Below, piece by piece: positions 36,365-45,071 of a stretch of DNA of 64,000 nucleotides. The position numbers and the translations under genes were made by a program. The first letter of the stretch is position 1, and every line of letters begins with the position of its first letter. The notes under the pieces are model-generated. The model did not search any database and was not told the DNA's origin. It worked only from the letters and a program-made list of their open reading frames with translations. Source of the DNA: Oceanipulchritudo coccoides (GTDB lineage: Bacteria; Verrucomicrobiota; Verrucomicrobiia; Opitutales; Oceanipulchritudinaceae); contig NZ_JAAGNX010000001.1 of assembly GCF_010500615.1 (NCBI RefSeq), positions 1,317,531 through 1,381,530 on the forward strand. The letters are read 5' to 3'.

Positions 36365-38533
36365 TTAGAAGGAAAGCCAGTTCACGCGGATGCCGACCCC
36401 GAAATCGCCCCGGCGATCATCCGCATCGGTCAGGGTCAAATAAAGCTCAACCTGCCAGGTATTGGCAAACCGTTTGGAAACCCCGTAGCGTTGCAGGCTC
36501 CAGGTCTTCAGGAAGGCATCATACTGCCAGTTCCCGAACAGTCCGACGGTTTCGCTAAGCCGGTACCAACCATCAACCCGGTACTGTTCAATGGCACTCT
36601 TCAAGTATTCCGCTTGAAAGCTGACTGACCAAAGGTCTGAGCTGCGTACGGTTGCCCGCATGAAGGCTGCTTCATTTGTAAAGCCTTCGGGGCGGAATTT
36701 CTGTGCAAACTGCAGACGGAACCATGCTGCCGGAGTGAAGTCCAACTGCGCGTAAAAGGCCTCCCATTGATCTTCTCCACGGTCCTCGGAGAGGAGCAGA
36801 TCCTGGTAGAAATTCAGCCTGAGAAAATCCCGGTAATTGCCTTCAGAACCGGCAACCATGAGCTCGTGCTCCCAACCAAACCGGGCTACGCTCCAATCAC
36901 GGAGCCCGTCCACTTGCCAGAGATCGGCGAGATCAAGTGTGGTCGGGCTGGCGTGGTATGGGTACAAGTCAAAAGGTGGGGCATTGGGGGCCTCTTCAGC
37001 ACCTGGATGCCACCGGTATTTCAGGGAGACACGGGATTGATGGTAGAGTTTTTCGATACCCAGCTTCGGCAATTCAACGGAATAGGTCCGGGCAAGCGTT
37101 TGGGACAGGTCAAAGCCCAGCTCGCCCATCAGGCGCTCATCGCTGGTGGTTCCACTCGGAAAGGGATTGTCTGAAGTATAATAGCTCCATCGGGCACCTC
37201 CCCGGAGAACAAGATCTATTCCCGAAGGACCGTGGAACGGGCGGGTGATGGTCGCAGTCCCGTCCAGGCGCTGGTAAACTTCCGAGCTGACCATATCTCC
37301 AGGAAAAAGGCCGCCTGCAATCGGCATGGATGGCAGACCGAGAGAATTAGAGGGGAAAAGGACTGTTCCTGTGGAGGGGATAATCTCCTGCAGGCGGTAG
37401 CGTGTGGCGGTCGCGGCCGCCTGGATGTAGAAACCGGTCCGGGCTATCTCAGAGGGAAGCCACTCCGCCCGTACTTCCGGCAGGCGCTCGACCATCTGGT
37501 AAAAGTCGTTGATCTGCGTGCGGGCGAAGACATTCAGCAGAAAACTGGATTTCTGCCATGTGAAATCCGCAAAGGTATCCGGGTGAAAACGATCGAAATA
37601 GGCATTTCGGCGAAAGTCCCGGAGTACTTCGGAATCGCTCAAGTAGGTCCCTCGACCTTGGAATTGAAGGCTTCCCTCATTTCTCCACTGAATTCCGAAA
37701 TCGACAAATCCCCGGTCCTCTTCGATTGGCTCGCCCAGAATATCGATTCCGCGTTCCTTGCGGGAATTATCCTGGATCCAGCCGCTACTGAGAAAGGCCT
37801 TTATCCGCCGGTCCTGGCTTCTGTACTCCAGAACTGGACCCACCAAGACCCCTCGCTGGGAATAAAGGTCGAAATTGGCCCCGAGGGAAAGCGTCTGGAA
37901 AAAAGGGTAAAGCCATTCTGTCTGTAGATAAGCCCCAAGATTGTCCTGGTAACCCGCCGAAACATCCAAATCAATGGCCGGGGTACCGAAAACATAAGTA
38001 AAGCCGGGCAGGGGAAGATGGAAATTACCGAAGGTGGAAAAGCCGACATTTTCGGCCCTGAGATACTCATTCGAGACATAGGTTGCACGGCCCACTGAGA
38101 GCTTTGCCGAACCCGGGACTGGCTCCTGGAAATAGAGGTGGATATTGTTGAAATCAATCTGTTCGAGGCTTCCCGAGAAGGATTCCCCGCTGATGAAAGC
38201 GGGTGGATAACCTGCCCGGAATTGATCTGCAGAGAAGGTCTTGTTCGAGGCATCGTAGGTGACAGCGTTGGCCAGCAAGCGGATGCCTTTGCGAGTCACG
38301 CGGACATTTCCGGAAGCCTCAATCTTATTGGAATCGCGGTTGTAGAGGATTTCCTCGGCCTCGACGGTCGTGTCCTCATCGGTGTAGACAGCGTTGCCGG
38401 TGGCAATCAGCATGCCCGTGTCCTCTGAATAGGCGATCGGGGCATCGGCGCTGAGTTCTGGAGCTTGAGCTGAAACCGGTAAAACCGGGAAAATCAGAGG
38501 AATAAGGCTGCAGGTTCGGATAAGGTTCTTCAC
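36365..38533 (-). CDS. lptD: LPS-assembly outer-membrane protein LptD-like
   Basis: Outer-membrane translocon component that inserts lipopolysaccharide into the outer leaflet. The 722-residue protein has a signal peptide (to about residue 23, SAQA), then an OstA/LptA-like jellyroll (about 28-140, with GMLIATGNAVYTDEDTTVEAEEILYNRD and the following EASGNVRVT repeat). A C-terminal barrel with many aromatic strands completes it, ending near WLSF. The start is GTG at 38533 with GAAGGCG upstream. LptE and the conserved LptD cysteine pattern are not evident. The LptF/G permease at 49273-50424 belongs to the same pathway. Confidence 0.85.
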   Translation of the reverse strand: MKNLIRTCSLIPLIFPVLPVSAQAPELSADAPIAYSEDTGMLIATGNAVYTDEDTTVEAEEILYNRDSNKIEASGNVRVTRKGIRLLANAVTYDASNKTFSADQFRAGYPPAFISGESFSGSLEQIDFNNIHLYFQEPVPGSAKLSVGRATYVSNEYLRAENVGFSTFGNFHLPLPGFTYVFGTPAIDLDVSAGYQDNLGAYLQTEWLYPFFQTLSLGANFDLYSQRGVLVGPVLEYRSQDRRIKAFLSSGWIQDNSRKERGIDILGEPIEEDRGFVDFGIQWRNEGSLQFQGRGTYLSDSEVLRDFRRNAYFDRFHPDTFADFTWQKSSFLLNVFARTQINDFYQMVERLPEVRAEWLPSEIARTGFYIQAAATATRYRLQEIIPSTGTVLFPSNSLGLPSMPIAGGLFPGDMVSSEVYQRLDGTATITRPFHGPSGIDLVLRGGARWSYYTSDNPFPSGTTSDERLMGELGFDLSQTLARTYSVELPKLGIEKLYHQSRVSLKYRWHPGAEEAPNAPPFDLYPYHASPTTLDLADLWQVDGLRDWSVARFGWEHELMVAGSEGNYRDFLRLNFYQDLLLSEDRGEDQWEAFYAQLDFTPAAWFRLQFAQKFRPEGFTNEAAFMRATVRSSDLWSVSFQAEYLKSAIEQYRVDGWYRLSETVGLFGNWQYDAFLKTWSLQRYGVSKRFANTWQVELYLTLTDADDRRGDFGVGIRVNWLSF

Positions 38534-38685
38534 GACGCCTTCAGGATGAGTTTACGCCCACGAGGCTCAAGCGTTATTTTCGTGCACGGTCACTATGCCT
38601 GCGTTGTGGGTGAAATCTCTTGCACTAGATGCACTTCCGTGCGATCACGAACCCAATCTCAAGACCCATTTAACCCTATTTACCG

Positions 38686-40890
38686 ATGATCGTAGCCAAG
38701 GAAGAATTCAAGCGCCTGACAGAGGCCCTGCACCATCACCCCCACCAGTGCCTCGGCATGCATCCCTATAAAAAGGGATTGGTCGTCCGGGCATTCCTAC
38801 AGGACGCTGAAACCTGTGAAGTCGTGGATGTTGAAACGGATGAGCGTTTTCCATTAAAATCAACCAGCGAGTACGGATTCTTCGAGGGCGAAATCAAGAG
38901 CCGCTCGGAGGTCTTCACCTACCGCTTGCGGGTTCAGCAGGGGAACGGGGAAATTCGCCAGTTTTACGATCCCTACCGCTTTCTTCCCTGTCTCAGTGAT
39001 GAGGACCTTTATCTTTTCAACAAGGGTGACGATCATCGAATCTATAACAAGCTCGGGGCGCACGTGCGAACCGTCGACGAGGTGGCCGGTGTCAGCTTTG
39101 CGGTCTGGGCCCCAAGTGCAAAGCGGGTCAGCGTAGTCGGTGACTTCAACCGATGGGACGGACGATATCACCAAATGCGTGCGCTCGGGTCCTCTGGGGT
39201 CTGGGAAATCTTTATTCCGGGCATTGCCGAGGGAAATAAGTACAAATACGAGATTCGTGACGAAGGCGGAAACCTGCACCTGAAAACGGATCCCTACGGA
39301 ACATATTTTGAAGCACCACCTCACAATGCCAGCGTCATCCGTAATGTGACGGGTTTCCAATGGGAAGATGACGAGTGGATCAAGCGGCGGTCACAGACTG
39401 ACTGGAAAAATGCCCCGATCAGCGCTTATGAAGTGCATTTCGGGTCATGGAAGCGGAAGGTTGAGGACGGAGGACGCCCCTTCACTTATCGCGAAATGGC
39501 CGAAGAGCTAACGCGTTACGTGGTCGATCTCAATTACACACATGTGGAGTTCATGCCATTGGCCGAGCACCCGTTCACAGGTTCCTGGGGATATCAGGTG
39601 ACCGGGTACTTTGCCCCGACTCAGCGCTACGGGACGCCCGAGGATTTTCAGTATCTTGTCAATGAGTTGCACAAAGCTGGCATCGGCGTGATCATGGACT
39701 GGGTTCCGGCGCACTTCCCGACGGACGCTTTTGCCCTTGGCAAATTTGACGGCTCGGCCCTTTACGAGCACGAAGATCCGCGTCAGGGATTCCATCAGGA
39801 CTGGGGAACCCTGATTCCCAATTTCGGGAGACACGAGGTAAAAGCCTTTCTTTTGGGAAGTGCCTTGTCATGGCTGGATCGCTACCATATCGACGGCTTC
39901 CGGGTGGATGCCGTGGCCTCCATGCTTTACCTTGATTATTCACGCAAGGAGGGGGAATGGATTCCAAACAAATATGGCGGCCGCGAGAATCTCGAGGCGA
40001 TCGAGTTCCTGCAAATGACCAACAAGCTGGTCCATGACTATTATCCGGGAGTTCTCATGATCGCCGAGGAGTCGACTGCCTTTTCCGGGATTTCCAAGCC
40101 CGTCGAGGAAGGCGGTATCGGATTTGATTTTAAATGGAACATGGGCTGGATGCACGACACGCTGCAGTACTTCGAAAAGGATTCCATCTACCGGAAGTTC
40201 CACCAGAACAATCTCACCTTCGGGATGATCTACCAGTATTCCGAGAATTTCGTGCAGTGCTTTTCCCATGATGAGGTTGTCCACGGAAAGGGCTCCATGC
40301 TGATGAAGATGGGGGCGGGGAGCATAACGGAGAAATCGCACAACCTTCGTGCCCTGTATGCCCTCATGTGGGCCTGGCCGGGAAAGAAAACCCTTTTCAT
40401 GGGCCAGGAGTTTGGCCAGTCGGATGAATGGTCCTACGACAACAGCCTTGCCTGGCACCTCCTTCAATACAAGGACCACTCGGGCATTCTCGATATTATC
40501 CGGGACCTGAACCAATTGTACAAGGAGGAGCCTGCCCTGGTCACTGGGGACACCGATCCACAGGGATTTGAATGGGTCTCTGCGGGTGACGCGGACAGCT
40601 CGGTCCTGGCCTTTTTGAGAAAGTCAAAAAATCCGGAAGACACGATACTCGTCGTCGGCCACTACACGCCTGTGAACCGTTACGGTTACACCTTGGGGGT
40701 TCCTTACCCCGGATTCTGGAAGGAAGTCCTGAATTCCTCTGCGAGCCATTATGGTGGGGAAGGAACGGGCAACCTTGGCGGGGTCAAGACCGACCCGATC
40801 GCCTGGGATCAGCACGGGCATTCCATGAAAATCACCCTGCCCGGCATGAGTACGACGATTTTCAAGTATTCTGGTGAGGCCGAAGGTTAA
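38686..40890 (+). CDS. glgB: 1,4-alpha-glucan (glycogen) branching enzyme
   Basis: Introduces alpha-1,6 branches in glycogen. The 734-residue protein has two N-terminal CBM48-like sandwiches (with WAPSAKRVSVVGDFNRWDGR in the second), the GH13 barrel, and a C-terminal beta domain. Catalytic residues lie in DGFRVDAVASML (nucleophile Asp), MIAEESTAF (acid Glu) and CFSHDEVVHGKGSM (transition-state Asp). Length matches the family. Its last 29 bases overlap the 3' end of the SH3-like gene on the opposite strand. The 152-base gap to lptD must carry divergent promoters; a TGCACTAGATGCA inverted repeat is at 38621-38633. Confidence 0.95.
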   Translation: MIVAKEEFKRLTEALHHHPHQCLGMHPYKKGLVVRAFLQDAETCEVVDVETDERFPLKSTSEYGFFEGEIKSRSEVFTYRLRVQQGNGEIRQFYDPYRFLPCLSDEDLYLFNKGDDHRIYNKLGAHVRTVDEVAGVSFAVWAPSAKRVSVVGDFNRWDGRYHQMRALGSSGVWEIFIPGIAEGNKYKYEIRDEGGNLHLKTDPYGTYFEAPPHNASVIRNVTGFQWEDDEWIKRRSQTDWKNAPISAYEVHFGSWKRKVEDGGRPFTYREMAEELTRYVVDLNYTHVEFMPLAEHPFTGSWGYQVTGYFAPTQRYGTPEDFQYLVNELHKAGIGVIMDWVPAHFPTDAFALGKFDGSALYEHEDPRQGFHQDWGTLIPNFGRHEVKAFLLGSALSWLDRYHIDGFRVDAVASMLYLDYSRKEGEWIPNKYGGRENLEAIEFLQMTNKLVHDYYPGVLMIAEESTAFSGISKPVEEGGIGFDFKWNMGWMHDTLQYFEKDSIYRKFHQNNLTFGMIYQYSENFVQCFSHDEVVHGKGSMLMKMGAGSITEKSHNLRALYALMWAWPGKKTLFMGQEFGQSDEWSYDNSLAWHLLQYKDHSGILDIIRDLNQLYKEEPALVTGDTDPQGFEWVSAGDADSSVLAFLRKSKNPEDTILVVGHYTPVNRYGYTLGVPYPGFWKEVLNSSASHYGGEGTGNLGGVKTDPIAWDQHGHSMKITLPGMSTTIFKYSGEAEG

Positions 40891-41218
40891 ACATTGGAAA
40901 CCAGCCTGTCTCACCAGACTCTGAGCGGGCGAAAATCCATCCGGATTCAGTCTCAAGGGCATTCAGAATTGCATGTCTTAGGGCGGATAGTTCCGTACCG
41001 TTGAATTCCCGACTGGTCCGCAGTCGTCCGTCAGGAGACTCCGCGAGATAACTTTCGGGGATCCAGCCGCTTTGCCCGTCCGATTCAATCCAAAGCCAGC
41101 CCGGCCAGCTGTTATCCGTCTTGATGGCCTTGACCTCGGTTCCTGCCAGCAGGCGTAGAGGATGAGGATCGTTTACCTCATAATCGGCAAGTACACGAAA
41201 CTGCATTCCCTCGATCAT
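40862..41218 (-). CDS. Small tandem SH3-like domain protein, cytosolic
   Basis: A 118-residue protein without signal peptide. The first SH3-like unit (about residues 7-58) starts FRVLADYEVND and has GTEVKAI, WPGWLWIES and GWIPESYL, close to the eukaryotic SH3 pattern (Ala-Leu-Tyr-Asp-Tyr ... Trp ... Gly-x-Ile-Pro ... Tyr-Val). The second unit (about 70-114) has SGWIFARSESGETGWFPMFNL. It probably binds peptides, but no target is known. The start is either ATG 41218 or an in-frame ATG at 41206. The 3' end overlaps glgB antisense by 29 bases. It is divergent from sufE. Confidence 0.75.
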   Translation of the reverse strand: MIEGMQFRVLADYEVNDPHPLRLLAGTEVKAIKTDNSWPGWLWIESDGQSGWIPESYLAESPDGRLRTSREFNGTELSALRHAILNALETESGWIFARSESGETGWFPMFNLRPHQNT

Positions 41219-41220
41219 GG

Positions 41221-41240
41221 AGACAGGTAAACACCTGTCT
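41221..41240. promoter_or_regulatory. Perfect inverted repeat between divergent genes
   Basis: AGACAGGT (41221-41228) and ACCTGTCT (41233-41240) form a perfect 8-base inverted repeat around AAAC. It lies 3 bases upstream of the SH3-like gene start and 41 bases before sufE. A further GACAGGT half occurs at 41259. It could be an operator for a dimeric regulator or an RNA hairpin in the SH3 gene leader. Confidence 0.45.
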
Positions 41241-41246
41241 GGAAAT

Positions 41247-41273
41247 TTGACAATCCCCGACAGGTCCTAAACT
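41247..41273 (+). promoter_or_regulatory. Possible sufE promoter
   Basis: A consensus TTGACA at 41247 is followed after 15 bases by TAAACT at 41268. The spacer is short and the resulting transcript would start almost at the ATG (41282), so support is weak. Confidence 0.25.
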
Positions 41274-41281
41274 TTGAAGCG

Positions 41282-41710
41282 ATGTCATTAGAAGAAAAGC
41301 GCAAGCGTATCGTTGACGACATGAGTTACCTGCCCGACCGGTTTGAGCGGTTTACCTATATTGTCGATTATGCCAAGGACCGCGAGACCATCCCGGAGGA
41401 GCTTCGCACAGATACCTTCCGGGTGGAGGGTTGCCAGTCACAGCTTTGGCTTGTTCCCGGATTCAAGGAGGGCATTTGTTCATTCAGCGCTGATTCGGAT
41501 TCAGCCATTGTGAAGGGAATTGCGACTATCATTTGTGATTACTACAGTGACGAAACACCGGAGACAATCCTCAGTGGCGATGTGAAGTTTCTCGAAGAGG
41601 TCGGGGTTGACCAGCATCTCTCAAGTAATCGCAGAAATGGATTGGGAAAAGTGGATGAAAGGATCAAACGATTCGCTGAATCCTGTCTCGAGTCAGGTGC
41701 GGAAAAATGA
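41282..41710 (+). CDS. sufE: SufE-family Fe-S assembly sulfur acceptor
   Basis: Accepts persulfide sulfur from a cysteine desulfurase for Fe-S cluster assembly. The 142-residue protein starts with the SufE helix region (LEEKRKRIVDDMSYLPDRFERFTYIVDYAKD) and has the catalytic Cys in RVEGCQSQLWL. No sufS or other suf gene is adjacent. It overlaps tatD by 4 bases (ATGA), so the two are translated together. Confidence 0.9.
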   Translation: MSLEEKRKRIVDDMSYLPDRFERFTYIVDYAKDRETIPEELRTDTFRVEGCQSQLWLVPGFKEGICSFSADSDSAIVKGIATIICDYYSDETPETILSGDVKFLEEVGVDQHLSSNRRNGLGKVDERIKRFAESCLESGAEK

Positions 41711-42522
41711 GCAGCATCACCCCAGTTGAGGGGGTGAAGTATTTCGATGCACATCTGCATCGGCAGGATCCGGATTTGATCGATGCCATCGGGCCGGAGG
41801 TAAAGTTTGAGGGGATCAAGGCACAGGTTTGCAACGGAACACGGCCGGATGATTGGCAGGCGGTCCAGGATGTTTCCTCGACTGATGAAACGACAGTTTT
41901 GAAAGCCTACGGGGTTCATCCCTGGTGTGTGGACCAGTTACCGGTAGATTGGGAATCACAATTGCGTCGATTCCTGAAAAGCGGTGCGGCAAGTGTCGGG
42001 GAGATTGGGCTGGACCACTGGATTCAGGTTCGAGACGACCGCTTGCAGCTGGAGGTCTTTGCTCGGCAATTGCAAATGGCCCATGAGGAGGATCTTGTTC
42101 CTTCCATACATTGCCTGCGTGCCTGGGGGCTTCTTGTGGATTCCATCCGGACGGGCCCGGCGCTGCGAAGAGGTTTTCTTGTGCATGGGTTCGGGGGATC
42201 GAAGGAAGTCCTCTTTCAATTGCTGGATCTGGGAGGGCATGTTTCTTTTTCCTCCTATGCATCCGATCCGGGTCGCAAGCGCATGCGCGATGCCATACGG
42301 GCTTGCCCGGAGGATCGCCTTCTGGCCGAAACAGACGCCCCGGACATGGTCCCGCCGGAAGACTTATGCCGGTTTCCCATTAAGGATGCACAAGGGCAGC
42401 GCCTCCATCATCCATTGGAAATACAATCCAGTTATGCGATGCTGGCGGAGTTGCGGCAGTTGCCCCTTGAGGAATTGGCCGTTCAGTTGGAGAAAAATTT
42501 CCGCAAACTCTTCATGGGCTAG
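41707..42522 (+). CDS. TatD-family metal-dependent hydrolase
   Basis: A 271-residue TIM-barrel hydrolase of the TatD DNase family. Metal-site motifs are YFDAHLH (His-x-His), GEIGLDHW (Glu), SIHCLRAW (His), LVHGFGGS (His) and LAETDAPDM (Asp). Family members are 3'-5' exonucleases or related phosphoesterases acting on DNA or tRNA ends. It is cotranscribed with sufE. The protein is slightly divergent in the first motif region (the metal His pair is followed by RQDP). Confidence 0.83.
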   Translation: MSSITPVEGVKYFDAHLHRQDPDLIDAIGPEVKFEGIKAQVCNGTRPDDWQAVQDVSSTDETTVLKAYGVHPWCVDQLPVDWESQLRRFLKSGAASVGEIGLDHWIQVRDDRLQLEVFARQLQMAHEEDLVPSIHCLRAWGLLVDSIRTGPALRRGFLVHGFGGSKEVLFQLLDLGGHVSFSSYASDPGRKRMRDAIRACPEDRLLAETDAPDMVPPEDLCRFPIKDAQGQRLHHPLEIQSSYAMLAELRQLPLEELAVQLEKNFRKLFMG

Positions 42523-42589
42523 CTGGGATATCAAAGCCGCCGCATTCATTTGATTTGCGGTTCCCCTGGTCTTTCTACAAACCAATCGC

Positions 42590-43936
42590 ATGGATACCTT
42601 GCTGGTGACTTTGCGCGGACTATTGGGGATTATTTGCCTGACGGGGATTCTCTGGTTGTTCAGCCGGAACCGGCGGGCCGTCGATTGGAAGCTGGTGGCC
42701 AGCGGATTGCTTTTTCAGCTGATTCTTGCCGCAGTCATTTTGAAAGTCCCCAATGCGGACAAGCCGATTGAATGGATTTCCAGCTTCTTCGTGGCCCTTC
42801 TGGGATTTACCGATGCCGGGACACGCTTTGTCTTTGGATTTCTGGGTGCGGGTCCTGATCTCTGGGAGCGGGTAAACGAAGCCCTTAGTGGTGAGGGAAA
42901 CCAGTTTACCGGATTCGGCCTGATCTTTGCCTTCAAGGTCTTGCCAACCGTGATTTTCTTTTCCGCCCTGACCTCCTTCCTGTATTATCTCGGCTGGTTG
43001 CAAGTACTGGTGAAGGGGTTTGCCTGGCTCTTGCAGAAGTCGATGCGCCTCTCTGGGACGGAAAGCCTTGCCGCGGCCGCCAATGTCTTTGTGGGTCAGA
43101 CAGAAGCTCCGCTGATGGTGAAGCCCTATATCGCCAACATGAACAACTCCGAGCTGATGTGTCTCATGACTGGGGGAATGGCGACCATTGCCGGGGGCGT
43201 CTTCGGGGCCTACGTGTGGATCCTCGGGGGCAGCGATCCCGAAGCACAGGCCATCTTTGCAAAGCATCTTCTGACGGCGTCCTTTCTTTCGGCCCCGGCG
43301 GCAATTGTCGCCGCTAAGATTCTCATCCCGCAAACCGATGAGGTGGATTACACCCTGAAAGTGAATAAGGAGAAGCTTGGGGAAAACGCCTTTGACGCAG
43401 TCTGCCAAGGGACCACGCAGGGAATGCAACTGGCCCTGAATATTGGGGCCATGCTGATTACCTTTCTCGCCTTTATTGCCCTGTTCAATTACCTGATTGG
43501 GGCATTTGGTTCGGTAACCGGCCTGCATGGTGTCGTAGCCGAGGCAACTGGTGGGGCTTACCTGGAACTCAATCTGGAGTTTTTATTTGGCATTATCTTT
43601 GCGCCAATAGCCTGGATCATCGGCATTGGGTCTGGTGACCTTCTCAGCATCGGGCAGCTCCTCGGAATCAAGCTGGTCGCCAATGAATTTGTCGCCTACG
43701 AGCAACTGGGGAATATGATGCAGCAGGGCGGGGTCCTTTCGGAACGCTCCGTGATCATTGCCACCTACGCACTGTGTGGGTTTGCCAACTTCAGCTCAAT
43801 GGGAATCCAGATCGGCGGTATTTCCGTACTCGCCCCTTCGCAGCGGGGTAACTTGTCCAGGCTGGCCCTGCTTTCCGTGGTCGGGGGAACAGCGGCATGC
43901 CTCTATACAGGCGCGATTTCGGGAATTTTTATTTAA
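42590..43936 (+). CDS. Concentrative nucleoside transporter, NupC/CNT family
   Basis: A 448-residue inner-membrane symporter for nucleosides. It shows the CNT order: N-terminal helices with ILWLFSRNRRAVDWKLV, then GSGFIFAF-like FTGFGLIFAFKVLP, then GQTEAPLMVKPY and MNNSELMCLMTGGMATIAGGVFGAYV, typical substrate-site segments, and a C-terminal gate region (YALCGFANFSSMGIQIGG). Coupling is by H+ or Na+. It is separated by 67 bases from tatD. It is convergent with the secreted aromatic-rich gene, only 3 bases from its end. Confidence 0.92.
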   Translation: MDTLLVTLRGLLGIICLTGILWLFSRNRRAVDWKLVASGLLFQLILAAVILKVPNADKPIEWISSFFVALLGFTDAGTRFVFGFLGAGPDLWERVNEALSGEGNQFTGFGLIFAFKVLPTVIFFSALTSFLYYLGWLQVLVKGFAWLLQKSMRLSGTESLAAAANVFVGQTEAPLMVKPYIANMNNSELMCLMTGGMATIAGGVFGAYVWILGGSDPEAQAIFAKHLLTASFLSAPAAIVAAKILIPQTDEVDYTLKVNKEKLGENAFDAVCQGTTQGMQLALNIGAMLITFLAFIALFNYLIGAFGSVTGLHGVVAEATGGAYLELNLEFLFGIIFAPIAWIIGIGSGDLLSIGQLLGIKLVANEFVAYEQLGNMMQQGGVLSERSVIIATYALCGFANFSSMGIQIGGISVLAPSQRGNLSRLALLSVVGGTAACLYTGAISGIFI

Positions 43937-43939
43937 CGC

Positions 43940-44926
43940 TCAACCTGGATTACCCAAGTTAACCCATTCCTGCATATTCCAGTCGTAGAACCACTGGTCT
44001 CGCGTTGGAAAGCCACTTGGAATACGATAACTCATCCAATGGCCGTCTTGAAGCCGGTACATAAGAGGGTAGTATGTCGCGTTTGTCCAAAGCCAGCCAT
44101 GGCCAGGCAGATAGAGCCACTCATTGTCATCGGTGCCTGTGCAGTAGGTCCAGCCCATGCCCTGAAAGGCCCACGGGGAGTTCATCGCAAGAGGAAAAAT
44201 CAATCCCATCCAATGATGGGTACGCCAACCGCCCGTGCCTTCGCGAAGCGTATTGCCCCATTGGCAATCCACCAACTGCGCTGTCCATTCGCCTCCAGGA
44301 CCCGTCAAATATGCCCCGGCCGTCCCCGGCGGGACCTCGTTTTTCCAATCGAAGTATAATTCGACAATCCCAATATCGCGGGCCAGCCAAAGCGTGAGGG
44401 TATCCAATTCATCTGTCAGAACCAATCTCAGTGTTGGCACAGTCCAACTTCCGTAGGATTTCTCCTCGATGCCATCGATACGAATGGTCTTGTAAAAGAC
44501 CGGTAGTTCCGTCCCAGCCTCGATCGAGTATTCATGACCAATTGTGACCAACCGGGGAAGGAAGGGGATCGGGTCGGGATAGGGAAACTCGCGGGTCTCC
44601 ATCGAAAAATCCAAGTCCCGGTAAACAGATTTGTGCAGGAGAAGATGCGATGGAGTCACTTCCAAATCAAAGGACCAGCTGACCGAGTATCGAAGCATGT
44701 AGATGGAGAGCTGGCGAATGCCTTGATTGTCATAGCCGAATGCCTTCTTGACCTTGACATCCCAACCGATGGTCCGCCACCAGTCATCCCAGTCGCCCCA
44801 GCCATCCATCGTGTGCTTATAATCCTCTTCCAAAATAAAAAAGTCCGCAATATCGACAGTCTGTCCATGAATTGCGGGACAAAACGCAAGGCACATTCCC
44901 ATCATGCCGGCAAGTTTCCCTCTCAT
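43940..44926 (-). CDS. Exported protein with aromatic-rich C-terminal module
   Basis: A 328-residue protein with a signal peptide (MRGKLAGMMGMCLAFCPAIHG) and a GGAGGAG ribosome site before the ATG at 44926. The middle (about 100-210) is a beta-rich region resembling DUF3108-like lipid- or ligand-binding folds (TVPTLRLVLTDELDTLTLWLARDIGIVEL); this is a weak guess. The last 80 residues are a module of spaced aromatics: MGWTYCTG, NEWLYLPGHGWLWTN, YYPLMYRL, WMSYRI, QWFYDW and EWVNL. The same spacing occurs in the partial protein at the window edge and in the N-terminal part of 50608-51945. Its function is unknown. Confidence 0.78.
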   Translation of the reverse strand: MRGKLAGMMGMCLAFCPAIHGQTVDIADFFILEEDYKHTMDGWGDWDDWWRTIGWDVKVKKAFGYDNQGIRQLSIYMLRYSVSWSFDLEVTPSHLLLHKSVYRDLDFSMETREFPYPDPIPFLPRLVTIGHEYSIEAGTELPVFYKTIRIDGIEEKSYGSWTVPTLRLVLTDELDTLTLWLARDIGIVELYFDWKNEVPPGTAGAYLTGPGGEWTAQLVDCQWGNTLREGTGGWRTHHWMGLIFPLAMNSPWAFQGMGWTYCTGTDDNEWLYLPGHGWLWTNATYYPLMYRLQDGHWMSYRIPSGFPTRDQWFYDWNMQEWVNLGNPG

Positions 44927-45071
44927 CTACTTCTCCTCCCTTACTGGTTTTCGCGTGATTTCCTGTAGATGCAAATCTACTCGGGGGGACGCCTTGAGGT
45001 TAGAGGGATTTACTAAAGGCGCAACGATAATGCATTCAGCCTGCTTAAATCAGTATGGCTTATCGCAGTTA

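Noticed and set aside
42620-43528. 302-residue minus-strand frame inside the nucleoside transporter gene
   Set aside because: Low-complexity Gln/Gly/Lys-rich translation typical of an antisense shadow of a membrane protein gene.
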